Assembly: GCF_016545825.1 (NCBI RefSeq)
Contig: NC_052614.1
Location: 20,912,559 to 20,976,558, forward strand
From: Eucalyptus grandis
Lineage: Eukaryota > Streptophyta > Magnoliopsida > Myrtales > Myrtaceae
Direction: 5' to 3'
Length of the DNA: 64,000 bases
Shown here: piece by piece, positions 23,300 through 36,200 of the stretch
Layout: the number at the start of each line of letters is the position of its first letter
Numbering within the stretch: the stretch's first letter is position 1
The notes under the pieces: generated by a model
The model's database searches: none
What the model saw: the letters and a program-made list of their open reading frames with translations, nothing else
Told to the model about the DNA's origin: nothing
Made by a program: the position numbers and the translations under genes

Positions 23300-24540
23300 C
23301 CTAAAGTAATAGAACATCAATGAAGATTTTCTTTTGATCATTACTCGCCGGTTTGTGTTTTATTTTCCTGCATGTCTTTGCATTTCCCACATTGTTGGAT
23401 GAAACTTTTTTAGGTACTTTCCATTTATCAACCAAGACAGAATAATTCCTTCTAAGTACACCAGTGGATCTTATGCTGGTACTATGCTCAAGTGTCTGAT
23501 GATCTAATTTCATCTGACTCGTCTAAATTCATATACATCGACTATTCGCAGTCTTTCATTAACATGTCACTCCATAACCTGATTCTCAGGGATTGGGCAT
23601 TTATCTCCAAAAGAATAACAGCTTCTTGCCCATACGTTAACATGTAAAGACTTATATTTGAGTAGAACCTTTGATGAGGCGATGATGTGGTATCAAAGGT
23701 GTGCCTCATTGAGTGCCATTTTGCTAAGGTGATTGCCCTCATGGAAACGCCTATGGTACTCGTGTGAGTGGCCGCAAGAGGGTTGGTCGCCGTTGCTGTC
23801 CCTAGAGGTGCGGCGGCGCCACCCCCTTCTCCCACCCCTCCCTAAATATTGCATAAAGTCGCATTGGAACTTTTTTGTCACTCCAAACTAAGGGTGCTAA
23901 TAGAAGTATCCGATTGTGCTCTTTGGACAAATTTTAGGATTTTATCAAACCATTCAAAAAGCTTTAAATCTTGATTATACTTTATTCCACCATAACCTTT
24001 AGGAAATGTGGCTTTCATCCCCTAACAAAAGTAAATCACTATCAAATATGCTTGTATCCACTAATACGACTAAACTGCTAATGGTCAAGAATCTTAATCC
24101 ATTGTTGCATCCTACTCTTATTAAGATGAAGTGAACTTTGTTCCTTCAACACAGTTGCATTTAGCTTGTATAAAAAATGTCAAGATTTAGTTGAATCGTC
24201 TATCTTGAATATGGACTTTCACTCATAAGCTATCGCATTTCTCAAATATTGTCACGGTGCTTCGTCATGGATTGCATAATGGATTGAATACGTATCTACC
24301 GCTCATAAGTTGTTGCTTACCTTTAATATTTTCCATGTTCACGATTCGAAATAATAACTAACTTGCGCAGAAATTCGAGAAATAGTGGGAATCGGGGAAG
24401 TTGGACTAGAAGATCAAGGACATGCATCCATTTTTACTCTTTAGAATAGAAATGCTACTATGTACCAAGAAATCCCGCTAAAATATATTTTATTAAGAAC
24501 CCGCGCTCCATAGCAACCGAGAATGTAGATCCTTGCTCTG
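23300..24540. other. Spacer with no recognisable gene
   Basis: No supported feature. A GC-rich patch at 23750-23840 gives short overlapping frames on the minus strand only. Confidence 0.4.
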
Positions 24541-24900
24541 AGATAGAGAACTCTCAAATCCTTCGTCGGGGCTCTTGCCGGAAGCTCCATTTCCTTCGTT
24601 TCGAGGTTCGCCGGAGGGGAATCGTCGCTGCCGATTCAAGTGTCCTGACGTCTCCGCGCAACAGTTTCTCCGGCGGTTTGATGTTGGCTCGCGGCTCCAT
24701 GGACGCTACGCACCTTCCATCGTCGTCGTCGTCACTGCTCTTCTTAATCGCCCGCGACTCGATGACTCCGGCAGCTTTATCCCCGATCCTCCGCTGCGTC
24801 TTCATCTCCGCTGCCGTATATCCTGCTCCATGAGGCTCCGGCGATGACGAAATCCATCAACTGAGAGCCACACCCGTCAGGTCGCTTCGTCTCCGATTAG
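24540..24900 (+). other. GC-rich exon-like island
   Basis: A sharp rise in G+C and CpG within AT-rich surroundings, as seen at first exons. ATG at 24681 opens a 50-codon frame to 24833 with a Ser run and a hydrophobic end (LLFLIARDSMTPAALSPIL). A competing 90-codon frame starts at 24575. A T-rich stretch with 'gtcaggtcgcttcg' follows at 24880, possibly an intron. The family is not recognised and the direction is uncertain. Confidence 0.3.
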
Positions 24901-25285
24901 TTTTAGAATTGATTTCGATTGCTTTTGGATTTGTCTTTTGATTTCTGTTCTGTTTTGTGTCAATTCTGATGTTGTTCATAAGAAAACAGAGGGACCAATG
25001 AGCTTGAGGGCGTTCCGTGGAGATGAAGTCGGGGCGTTGGAACGTGAACCATAGCAACGGCCGCCTCATGATTGCCGTGCGTGTCATCACCTCATCATCG
25101 CCAGATTGTTTCTTTTCCAATTAAGTGGAAATAATTGCTTGTACCCATGGATTTTCTACTCTGATGTCTCTGTTCTGTTTTACTCTATGCCATTCTGGTG
25201 TTAATAGTACTTCACACCACATGCTTACAACCTTTTCGACAGAATGCCTGACTCCATTGCCGATAGTTCCTATTGCATTCTGTTT

Positions 25286-26200
25286 ACCACGTCTTGATGT
25301 TCAAGTGAAGTTGCGTTGGTTGTGTCTTTGCTGGATTTCCCGTATATAGTTAATTGAAATGTGGACTAATTAGATATACAGGTGATGTATGTTAAATGCT
25401 GTTCATAAGTGTTTGCGTGGATCGAATCCTGTTCATATGTGATTGTGTATGTCAAATGGTACTCTTGCATGTCACTTTGGAAATGAGGCTGAAGGAAAGA
25501 GGAGAATGCTGGGAGTACTATTTTCTATTTGGAAATGAGGCTACTTATGATTGTATACATGAGTAGTCCATGCTTGTTGCAATATCAAAAGAGCTCATGT
25601 CTAGAGCAACTGAGCTGCAAGTATGCGTGATTTGAGAAGAAACTAGAGCTGTAAATGAGTTGAAAATAAACAATGAAATGAAAGCCAAATGAGATTTGAT
25701 GATTTGATTGGATGAGAACTGAACGAAAAGAAATTAGAATTGTTGTTGCAAAAACTCAAGCAAATGCTCGGCATCAGACTCTTGAGAATTGAGAAGATGT
25801 AGTCAGTAGTGTCTGCCCTTGCTTCTGCCACTACAACCTCATCCTAGAAGAAATTAGAATGGCTTACAGATGATCAACTAATTACTCTCTTCTACCATCA
25901 GTTTTGCCCACTTCACAGATTTTGGCACAGGAAAGACTATTATTTTCTCCTATTAGATCTAGTCATCCGTGATAGCATAACGCTTGGGTCAAGGATTGTG
26001 CGTGTTAGTAATCTTGATAAATTTTGGAGGTGTTCGTGCAATATTAATTTAATGATCACCATTTGGGATATCCCAAAGTTGCCTACTTCAGCTTGTTTTC
26101 TCTTCATTTCTCCTTTTGGTTTTTTGCACTCGTAAGTTATTTGAGAAATTTTGGTAGATTCATTCATTTACCTAGATAAAAGTATCATATGCATTGGAAA
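25286..26200. repeat. 0.9-kb segment duplicated at window end
   Basis: Runs collinearly with 63078-64000 in the same orientation, from 'ttaccacgtcttgatgtt' to 'aaaagtatcatatgcattg'. Differences are scattered substitutions and short indels. The match probably continues beyond the window on the right. No gene is evident; the plus-strand start includes 'gtgtctttgctggatttcc' common to both. Confidence 0.88.
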
Positions 26201-26669
26201 CTATTATCTAAGTTGTCGAAAATCTTGACGATGCTTGCATGTGGCAAGCAATCTGATATTCACAAAGGGAGTGACTTATCTCTCAACGAATGGACAGTTA
26301 GTAAATCCTCAAAGCAGAGTAGGTTGCATATGCAAATTGCATTCCTGTTTCCAGGAAACTTGTCCCTTGACCACAATGCACATCAGTTTATCAAGAAGAG
26401 TGCAAGTATTCCCTTGGAGCCACGATTTTAGCTTTTATTCCCTTAACCATAATGCATAGAGATCCATTCAGTTTTTCCCGACACCACGTCTGCATTGTCC
26501 TGCAAGACATGTACTTTTCCTGTCTGCCTGCGAAGACTTCTCACTTGAAAAGCCCCAAGGGCTTGCAGATACATGGTAATATGCCTACGGAACGATCAAT
26601 GCTGTCTTTTTCAATTTTTTATCTTCCAGATTTTTCTCCATCTCATCATCCTAGAACAGGAAAAGATGA

Positions 26670-27000
26670 GTTATTCTAACGGTAAGTTAAATTCATTTCT
26701 TCATCAAACTAAGCTGGGGGATCAACTTTTGCTGCAGCAACTTGGGCCTTTTGATGCTAGACCTTTACTAGTACCTTAGCGACTAGCTTTGTTGTTAAGT
26801 TATGTCGAGTTTGGAAATCTGCATGAAACCTCGAAGGATTTTGATTTGTTCAAATTCGGTGTTTGCTTTAATGCAAATCAAATTTGGACTTTTGGGCTTT
26901 GGAAAATTTGATTTTGTTTTCTGTCTGATGAAGAGTATTTATGTTTGACAGGTTCAACTTCTTGGAGTTGGGGTATATTGGGCACCCTCGATGGTCAGAG
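26670..27000. repeat. TNL-linked repeat fragments (leader string and module M, copy 5)
   Basis: 26680-26770 carries 'gttaaattcatttcttcatcaaac' followed by 'cttttgctgcagcaacttgggcc', matching 19890-20190. 26820-27000 is a diverged module M ('aaggattttgatttgttcaaattcgg'). Confidence 0.55.
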
Positions 27001-28260
27001 CCGTTAGGATTGCCAGGTTCGATCTTTCACTTGGCTTGATATATAATGCTCGATACCCTTTAGCCACAGAACAGGAACCTGAATTGCCAAGATCGCCACG
27101 CGACAAAGAGAGGAATCACTCGTTTTTGGCGAATGGATTAATAATCCTAAACTTAGCCGGGCTCTCCTAAGCCCATAAATTGGACTTAGGTTCAAGTTCT
27201 TGAATATGCAATTGATTTTAATTAGGAGTCCACTCATCGGTTTGTGGCAGGTTGATTTACCTAAGTAATTTAATGGGGAATTATTTTCTTCTTGAACTGT
27301 TATTTATGGTTGGGATTGATTACACTAGATTTCTAACCAGATTCGGTACCTTCATTATTTTGAAAATTGTTTTGCAGACAGCTTGAATTAATTTTAATTT
27401 ATCTCCTTAACACGTGAATAATCATGCGTGTGGAAATCACCAGTTTAACATGTCCAGGATAAATAGTAAATAAATTGGAAGACTTACCTCATAGCAAATT
27501 TCAATTCCAAAAAGGCTAATTTGTTGGAATTAGTAAACTTTTTGATCAAAAGTGTATCTTCGGGAATTAATCGTTTATGATTCTTTGATAGAAAGAAATG
27601 GAAAAGGGCCGTGTTGCTGGCTTTTGAAACGATTATGAAATCACTAAGTAATGTCTAAACCCAATGATTCAAGGCAAAGATAAAATATTTTGGAAGAGGA
27701 ATATCTTTTAATTGTCATAGACAACTAGATCATAGATCAAGGAGTCCAAATATATTCTAAATGAGGTAAAGAAAAAGGGTTAGAGACCACTCAAAATCAA
27801 AACATAAGGGTTTTCTTTTGCTATTTCCTATTTCCGAGTTTCAACTGAGTTTTGAAATACAAATGATTTTTTTGATAAAGCCAAAGAAGCTAAAAAATAT
27901 TAAATAATCTTAGTCAAATTGATTTGATTTAATGCTTTTATCGATCTATTTGACATTCTTGTTAAAACTACTATACAAATTATCAAAACCCGAATTAACA
28001 ATAAAACCTTTTAATCTATCATAATAATTAAAATGTAGATCATAGAATATAATCATTGTTATAATAATTAATATATAATAATAACTTTTCATAATTAAAA
28101 CATAATTAACATAAAAAAACCATAATTAACATAATATAATTTAGAATAATAAATTAAAAACATAATTAACATTTTATATCATAATTATTAATCAATAAAA
28201 AATAATATAGACCTATATAATTATTTAAATGAAGAAATATAATTAATAGATAGGAACATA
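27000..28260. other. AT-rich spacer, possible LTR-element debris
   Basis: 27190-27270 includes 'aattaggagtccactcatcggtttgtggcaggttga', similar to the 'aggagtcgccac' stretch found near the LTRs of many plant Ty3/gypsy elements. From 27950 to 28260 the sequence is strongly AT-rich with repeated 'cataattaaca' words, next to the plastid insertion. No coding is seen. Confidence 0.35.
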
Positions 28261-29126
28261 AGTGGATTGCTACGATTATGGTAGTAGACTATTTATTAAA
28301 TTCCAAGCATATCGATACCGTATTCAAGTCAGCTTAACAATTGCTGCGACCAGTGTAATAGAATAGAGTACTATATATTATCAAACCCATGCACAAATAC
28401 AGTTGAGCAAATGAATTTCAGAATAATTGCTTTGATACAATGCTTTGAACTTTTATTTTCATATATGTGTCCCGTTTCGTTTTTATCCAAAGAAAGAGGA
28501 TAACTTAATAAAGCACAAAGAAATTCAACCTCTCCATAGAGAGGGGATGAATAATTTCATTATTTTTATTTAATCACCTCGAAAAAGAACAAACTCGAAA
28601 ATAGTGTGATGTAATATTCGATTTTTTTATACCTTAAGACTCGCTTTCTTTTATCATACTTATTTCTTTTCTTTTTTTTTTGTTTTCCACAAAGATTAAA
28701 TCATTAAAAAGAGTACTTAACTCCTTCTTTTCATTTTACTTCTATTGTTTGTTTGGGTTTTTGTAACCAATGGAAACGTAAGAGAGTAAAATGATACGTC
28801 ATCGAGATGATTGTAGAAGGAAGGTGGTAGTTTATAGAAAAAAAAAAGAATGAAGAATGAAAAGAAGGATAAATTCAAATAAAAAGAAAAGTAAAGGGGT
28901 TGGATCGGGAATCCAATTTTGGATTCGGTATGGATAAAAGATCTTCCTATGTTATACTATTCAATTCTCGACGATGAGTTGATTTGATAGCTCAGATATT
29001 GTTCATGATATTGATCCGATTCAATATCATCAAGGTGTAATTCATCCCATTGAATTTACAGGCGAAAAATTTATCATCTCTATGGGATTAAATCCCGGTT
29101 ATTGCCAAATAATAAAAAATGAGATT

Positions 29127-29195
29127 ATGGAAGTAAATATTCTCGCATTTATTGCTACTACACTCTTCATTCTAGTTCCTGCTTTTTACTTATAA
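29127..29195 (+). pseudogene. psbM: psbM, frameshifted plastid copy
   Basis: Photosystem II reaction-centre protein M. The frame begins MEVNILAFIATTLFILVP, the conserved single membrane helix. It then reads AFYL and stops at 23 codons, where the plastid protein normally continues to about 34 residues; the sequence 'gtaaaaacagt' for the usual tail follows out of frame. Small deletions near 29180 explain the shift. Not expected to be expressed in the nucleus. Confidence 0.9.
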
Positions 29196-30175
29196 TATAC
29201 GTAAAAACAGTCGATCAAAGTGATTAATTTGAATCAAACTTAACTTCTTTTTCCTAGTCAATGATTGAAGAAATAGAAGAAATCAAAGGATTTTCATCTC
29301 GCGTCTTAAATGAAATGAGCGGACTTGAATTAGCAGTATAGTATTCTATGAGATCGATAGTATGGTAGAAAGATTCATGTGTTTCTTTCTACCATACAAG
29401 CTATTATTCTTATTGTAATTTATTGGAATGTAACAAGTTGTCTTGTATAAAAAAAAAGAAAAGAATGTTAATATAGATTAATCTACAATATGTATCTTTT
29501 GATATATGTATTGATATATGTAATGTACATAGCATCCCAATTCTATTTAATTTGTCTTGATTCCAATCAATCGAAAACAATCGAAAGGCAATTCTTAATA
29601 GTACGCTTCGCATTCCTAGATTTCGAATTATTTTCAATACGAATCCACAGTATCGATTGAAAGAATCAAATCCATGGGACGAAGGGTATGGAATATAGTA
29701 TATTAAAAAAGGAAAATCAATTAATTTTCTTTTGCATTAGAAGTAATTGATTGAGCGGTTAATAGATGATCCAAGAAGTTCTCTAGAAATTTCTTCGGAT
29801 TTCAAAAGGAATAAAATAAGAAAACCCACCATTTTATTTAAACTCTTGAACCATGATATGAAATGAGTCAATAAAGCCTAAGTATAGATTTCTAAAATAA
29901 AAAACAAGTGATAAAGTAAGTGCGCAATATGTGACTTGCCAAGGTAAGATCTTATTATGCGTAGTTCCTCCTTGGACAACCACTATGTATATGTTGTTTC
30001 CCATAGAAGGTACGTATCCACTTAATATAATAACCGAACGTTTTTCTCTTAATAAAGGGCTTAAGAAAAAGGAAAGAAAAACAAATAAAAATCAAATAAA
30101 GAGGAAAAAGGCTTTGCAAAACGATCTAGAAAACAATCGATACAGTTTGATTCCTTGCCTCAATTAGTAGTACCT

Positions 30176-30283
<108 letters not shown>

Positions 30284-31141
30284 CTATATGAAGGAATTAT
30301 TCCATTATATTATTGTTCTAATAATAGTGGAATCAACGTAAGAGTCAAAGGGATTCGACCCAACACCATTGATCAAAGGCTCTAATAAATCTACTTATAA
30401 CAAATTCTTCAAATTCTTATAGAATATTATTTTTCTATTAGAATCGGAAAACGTTAAGCACAAGCAAAATACGCAGTGACCCATTTAGAAGTATCAAGGG
30501 AATCTTCCTAGGATGCAGGAATAATAAGAACTATTCTATCTTTTCTTGTCTTTATCTTTAGACAAGGTATAAAAATATGAAAAATAGAATGTCAAGATAG
30601 ATCGTTATCTATCACATCCTTTTATTTCCCATTTGACCTAATTCTTACTGTCTAAGTATTGTCTCTATGAAACAATTGGAGGACTACCTATTCCATTTTG
30701 ACTAGGGTTTGTTGAAAAGAAAGAATCTTTTTTTTCATTTCAATTTTAAAGCCAATTTTCCATCGAATTGTTATTGGATAGCGAGGACTTAGAGACTCTC
30801 CGAGTCTCTATAGAAAGTATCTTCAGCCCTTTCCACAACCACTAATTCGATTTTCCGTGGGGCTATCCAATCTAATTCGGGACCCGATAATTAAACACTA
30901 CATTAGTAGTGGAAGGAAATCAATAAATCTTTATATGAGAGCCCTTCCACCATTCATCTGTCCTTGAATCCTAGAGGCAAGGATTTAGAGCACTTTAGCT
31001 TTCGAGCCAAACTTCCAGATGTTTCGAACCAAGTAAGCAAGTCTCAAGAGTCCTTTTACTTTGTTTGCATCTGCTGGGGAAAAATTCAGCGAGTTATATC
31101 AGCAAAACGAAATAAGAGATTTCGAGTTTTTTTCTTGATCG

Positions 31142-31210
31142 AGGCTACACCCAGTTTGAGCGGGGAAAAAGGATTTGCAGTCCCCCGCCTTACCGCTCGG
31201 CCATGCCGCC
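31142..31210 (-). pseudogene. trnC-GCA: trnC-GCA, degraded plastid tRNA copy
   Basis: Minus-strand sequence beginning GGCGGCATGGCCGAGCGGTA with the anticodon loop CTGCAAATC (GCA anticodon). It is 69 nt long where the plastid gene has 71. The T-arm has lost two nucleotides of the loop, and the acceptor stem has a mismatch (…GTAGCC). These changes argue against a working tRNA. Confidence 0.85.
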
Positions 31211-31417
31211 AAAATGTATGATACCCTACAAAATAGATGAAAAGTCCCCTTTGTTTTGCGTCGAGTGGGGGATTCCGAAACTTCTTTTTTTATTGGACTT
31301 GCATCTTGAATCCCGTTTCTTAAATTTAACCCTTGAAAGAAAAAAATCCTTCGTTTTGGATTGGATCCATCCTTCGGTTGTATGTATAGTATCTCAAAAA
31401 CGAAATATCTAAAAATT
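31193..31417 (+). repeat. Inverted repeat, left arm (plastid trnC end and spacer)
   Basis: Reverse complement of 32637-32864. Contains the first bases of trnC and about 200 bp of adjoining spacer. The arms differ by a few substitutions and short indels, for example 'ccctttgttttgcg' against the complement of 'tgcaaacaaaggag'. Confidence 0.9.
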
Positions 31418-31640
31418 AATAATTATAATTATAATTATAATTAATAATTATTTGTTTATAATCTATATATAATCATGTTTGTTTATATATGTTAGTTATA
31501 ATTATAATTATAATTATTTTTATTTGTGATTGAAAGGTTTTATGTTAATTATGTTTGTAATTATATTATTTGATTTGTTTAATTATAAGGTTTTAATATA
31601 TTATAGCAACTATAATATATTTTCATTATTATAAGGTTTT
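31418..31640. repeat. (TAAT)-rich low-complexity tract
   Basis: Repeated 'ataattataattataatt' words at 31420-31450 and 31497-31517. Lies exactly at the inner edge of the left inverted arm, so it may mark the rearrangement joint. Confidence 0.75.
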
Positions 31641-32636
31641 TCCTGAGTATCTCTTGTTTTATAGATCTATTATATATTTTGTTTACTGAATCGCATGAAA
31701 TTTTACTCACCCCGTATATGGAATGTATGAAATGCATATGAACGGAGGAATAAAGCCAATTTTATATTCAAATTAGAATTTGGAGCAGATAGAAAATCGA
31801 AAGGAATTAATAAATGCCACTTAGGCTATACTAATCGATAGGGCCTCATTGGTAAGTTTTGGATAGAATATAAAAAAAAAGGTGATTCCATTTCTACCAT
31901 TATTATGATATTACATACTCTAATCTGATTGGGTACCAAAAAAGAAATGGATTCGGATTTCATCCGTTCGATGATATAAAGACATTATAATCATAAAAAA
32001 TATAGAGTTGATATTTTTAGCATAACTTTTTCATGGATTCTATTGTTCAACAAATGATTCGCATAAAGAGAGATACTTTTATTTTACCTTTTTTCTTTTT
32101 AGTAGAATACGATTGAAGGGCGTAACATAGTAATAAAGTTTGTATTTATTAACCATGTGTAGATAGCTATCTATGTTTCCTCCTTTATTTAAGTTCTATT
32201 CGGGACAGCGCGTGCTATGCTATATCAAAATTTCCATTTTCTATTCCATCTATTGAATGAAAAATTGAAGCACTACAATTTACTAATAATTCTCTATAGT
32301 CATCATATATAGATATGATATCCAATTAGATATTTGTATAACAATTTATGTTCTGGGGTTTACATATACTTCTATTTGCTGTTATAATGGAAATTGGAAA
32401 GGATTTTTTTTTTATGGAAAAGAATCAATACTGATTAGTTATGTATCAATTTGGATTTTCTTATATAATTAAATTAGGATTAAGAAAAGACAATTTTGGA
32501 TTCAAATCCAAGAATCGTTCATGAATTTATAGTCCCATTTAAAAGTTAATGGTTCCAATTTGTCCTTAATTTTGGCTTTTGGGATTGAAAAACCACATTT
32601 GGTTTTCAATTTTCAATATCAATATAAAAAGAGAGA

Positions 32637-32864
32637 AATTTTTAGATATTTCGTTTTTGAGATACTATACATACAACCAAAGGATGGATCCAATCCAAAA
32701 AACGAAGGATTTTTTCTTTTCGGGCAAGGGTTAAATTTAAGAAAACGGGATTCAAGATGCGAGTCCAATAAAAAAGAAGTTTCGGAATCCCACTCGATGC
32801 AAACAAAGGAGACTTCTTTCATCTATTTTGTAGGGTATCATACATTTGGCGGCATGGCGAGCGG
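32637..32864 (-). repeat. Inverted repeat, right arm (second trnC 5' end)
   Basis: Reverse complement of 31193-31417. Its right end reads GGCGGCATGGCGAGCGG, the trnC 5' end on the plus strand, with one base lost. Plastid similarity stops at about 32864. Confidence 0.9.
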
Positions 32865-35373
32865 TTGCAACAGCACTGCGTTGTTAGATCAATTTCACAT
32901 CAACAACCTAAATATAATTTCTAATTAATATGCAATTTCTTTTTTGTTTGTTTTCACTTAGTTGATGAAAATCATATAATATGCAATGCAATATTAACTA
33001 AATGACCTAATTCCAATAACATGCAATTTATAATTAAATGGACTAACAACAGTCACTAAATGACATGCATTTTGTGAATCTAATCCTATATGACATTTAC
33101 ATGACATTTTATTTTTCCTAAAAATGCAATCTATCTTAGAGAATGGAACTAATTTATTCTAATACATTTTTGTATTTTTTTTCATGAAATTCGGAACTAG
33201 ATAAAATGTGAAAATTACCTAGTTAGATTAATATTCTATTCAATTTGCATTAGGAACTAGGTTAAGCCAAATCCTAATTTAAACTAGAATATTATCTTAA
33301 CCCAAATAATCCTAAATGCAATCTATCTAATATCTAAACTTATAATAAATTAAGAAAAGTATTATCTAGAATTAAACTAAGTGCAATTTTACCATAATAT
33401 GCAATGACGTACAAAAAATTGCCCTAACTCTACATGACATATGCATGATGATTTTTTTTTTTGGTGTTTTTGTTTTATTAATTTCGAAATTAATAATTTT
33501 CAAATAATTAAACATGCAATTCAAAGTTATAACTAACATCCTAAATGAATGCATTTTTTTTTTAACAAATTCAGAAATAAAATCCTATTCTAAATATGCG
33601 AGATAACAAGAGATATTCTAAAACCAACTAATCCTAATTCAAATATTTTTGGATTTTTCCTTTTACAAAAGTAAGATTGACTCAACTAACATGATGACAA
33701 ATCAGATAAAATAGAATCGATATTCACAAATTGACGAACCATATCTCGCGCATGAAATCGGATTGATCAATTTTTAAATAAATTGCCGACTAGGAGATCG
33801 GATTGGCGATTTTCAAGCGATTGCGAATCGGATTTGGACGAAAATCGGACTGTCAATCCCAATTTTATGTCGTGAATTCTCAATCTTACATCAAAGGGTA
33901 ATTATACTAAAAAGCAAATAAAATAAAATAAAGAATAAAATAAGGCAAATAAATAAAAGAAAAAAAAAAACTACCTAAAGTGATTTTGCTTTTGTTCTTT
34001 CTCCTCCTTTCACGGCTTGGCAGCTTCGTGGGGGTTCACCGGGAGTTGGGTCGCCGACGTTCGGAACTCCGGCGAAGACCAACAATGGATAGATCGGCGG
34101 CGAGCGGTGGCGTCGCAAGGAGTAGCAGCGGGCAGCCTCACTCGGGCTCGGGCAAAGAGAGGAGCAGCTTGACTCGGGCTCGGGCAGAGGAGTCAGGTCA
34201 CTAGTAGGTCGTTGGCCAGAGTAGTACCGGCGGAAAGCTGCAAGCAGAGACAAGACAGGGACAACAGCAGCGTCGGTAGAGCGTAAGGGCTGCGATCCGG
34301 CTCGGGTCAAGCTCTAGGGGATCGCTCCGCAGAAGGCGGACGGGAGCAGCGACTGCGAGAGGATTGCAGGTGGAGCGGAAGCGCGAAGACACCGGCAGCA
34401 GGCGAAGGCGGACAAGTGGTGAGCAAAGGCGGCTTCGTGGGCTTTACGGACGGCAACCAGCGGGGCAGAGCTGTCGTCGGGGTTGTAGACCGACGGGCCG
34501 AGGACGCTGCAGCAGGCAAAGGTAGGTTCGAGATCTGCTGCGGAGGGGTGTTGGCGTCGGCGCGGTGGAGCAGGGACCGGACTTCAGCTGCTGGGCGGCG
34601 ACCGCCACGGGAGACGAGCGGACAGGCACGCGGGACTCGGCCAGCGCAAGGGGGCTTGGCGACTGCGGAGGCACAGCGGGTCGGGTAGCGAGGAACGACC
34701 GAAGAAGAAGCACAATAGCTTTTCTTCTTTTTTCCTCAGTCTTCTCACGTCTTCTCCCTCTTACTGTTGTACTTTCTGCAACACTTTTCAAGACTTTTTC
34801 CCTTTTGCCCATAGAACGAACACTTCTCTTCTTTTCTTGAATTGTCGACCTTGAAAACTCCCTAAGAACCCTAGAAACGAAGTCTCTTTGTCTTCACTTT
34901 TGACCTAGAAAACTCGAGAGAAAAACCCCAATGTGGCCGTATCTTTCTATTGTGTGGCCTCCCTCCAACCCTACGTATTTTTTACCCATTTATAGGGCAT
35001 GTATTAAGGTTTTTAAATTTTCCAAATCCATATCCATGAAGATTTCTTTTGAAAAGTAATATTTGTTTTTTCCAAACGTAATATTTGCTTTTGAATTGAA
35101 ATCTCACAAAGCATAAATCCGTAAAATCTCTCCAATGATACGACTTGGACCGATTTGCTTTCTTTGTAGCTTAGCTCGACTCATCAAATTAAAGTTTCTA
35201 AATCATTAATTCGAACCTATCCATTACCGGCCTAATGTAAATGCAAATAAAAAAAAACAAATGCACCTAAAACTATATGCTATGCGATTAACTATTTTTC
35301 AGGAATAAAATTAACCCATAATTCTTTAATACGATAAATGACTAAATGGGTCGCCAAAATTTAGGTGTCAACA
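32865..35373 (-). mobile_element. LTR-like segment, boundaries partly unclear
   Basis: Read on the minus strand the right edge begins TGTTGACACCTAAATTTTGG, a start seen in LTRs of many plant Ty3/gypsy elements (the string at 35354-35373). Leftward are AT-rich sequence and a GC-rich block (33980-34720) with several overlapping frames and no domain. Its purpose is unclear; it could be an LTR with a captured gene piece. The left boundary and a target duplication were not found, and no matching second LTR is in the window. Confidence 0.4.
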
Positions 35374-36051
35374 TCGCCACAAGGGCTCTCTCTTAATTAC
35401 TCGATCTCATATAATTTTGACTAGAGTTTTTTTTTTTTGAAAACGGTCCCAGCGCAGCTTATTAGCGGAAGCATAAACAAGTCTCACCAGCTTATTAAGG
35501 TCGATACAACAAAAAGACCAAGATTTTAACTATACTTGGCTATCACTCAAAAGAGGACTCAACCCTACATCGAACATGTACAACCTTCCATTAAACAAGC
35601 GCGGCTATCTCCAAAAAGTATCGGCTCCCAATAGCTATACGTGCCATCATACCCAATTCGGTGCATCGGATGGCGGTGACGGTAACATCCTAACATCGCT
35701 CTATCATGTCGGACATGGACAGATAAAAACTCCGGATAACGGGCCATCAGCTCGACCCACATCATACGTCTCCGGGACATGGACTCGAACAAATACTAAA
35801 CCGAGGGCACCGACACGGACATGCTCAATACACTCTACATCAACATCGGTAGGTTTGCCATAGTAAGTACCGCGTGCAATCGGCAGCAAAGGCATCTTTC
35901 AAATCTGAAATATTAATCCCCAAAAGGGGTGAGTACAACCACTCGGCGAAAGATTCACCAAACTATTCAATACGTCAAATAGAACAATCAAGCTATCATG
36001 AACAAAGCATATATCATTCGTGCATTCAAGCATAACTTACCTTGCAGCCAT

Positions 36052-36200
36052 GCATATATCACCATGTCATATGTGCATATACCATTATGCACTTATCATC
36101 AAACATTCATGCATATATCACCATGCCATATGTGCATATACCACCATGCACTTATCATCAAACAGTCATGCATGTATCACCACGCCATATGTACACATCT
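36052..36200. repeat. 59-bp tandem repeat, about 2.5 copies
   Basis: Copies start at 36052, 36111 and 36170, each with 'gcatatatcaccatg' then 'catatgtgcatata'. The spacing is exactly 59 bp, and the third copy is partial. The plus-strand frames with HISPCH-like repeats are artefacts of this array. Confidence 0.92.

Noticed and set aside
32560..32928. 122-codon plus-strand frame as a nuclear gene
   Set aside because: It reads through plastid spacer, the inverted arm and the trnC end, none of which codes for protein.
34000..34840. Several 60-122 codon frames on both strands
   Set aside because: All overlap in one GC-rich block with no consistent strand, domain or conserved copy.
36040..36200. 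Possible CRISPR-like array from regularly spaced repeats
   Set aside because: The 59-bp units are directly adjacent with no unique spacers, and the genome is a plant.
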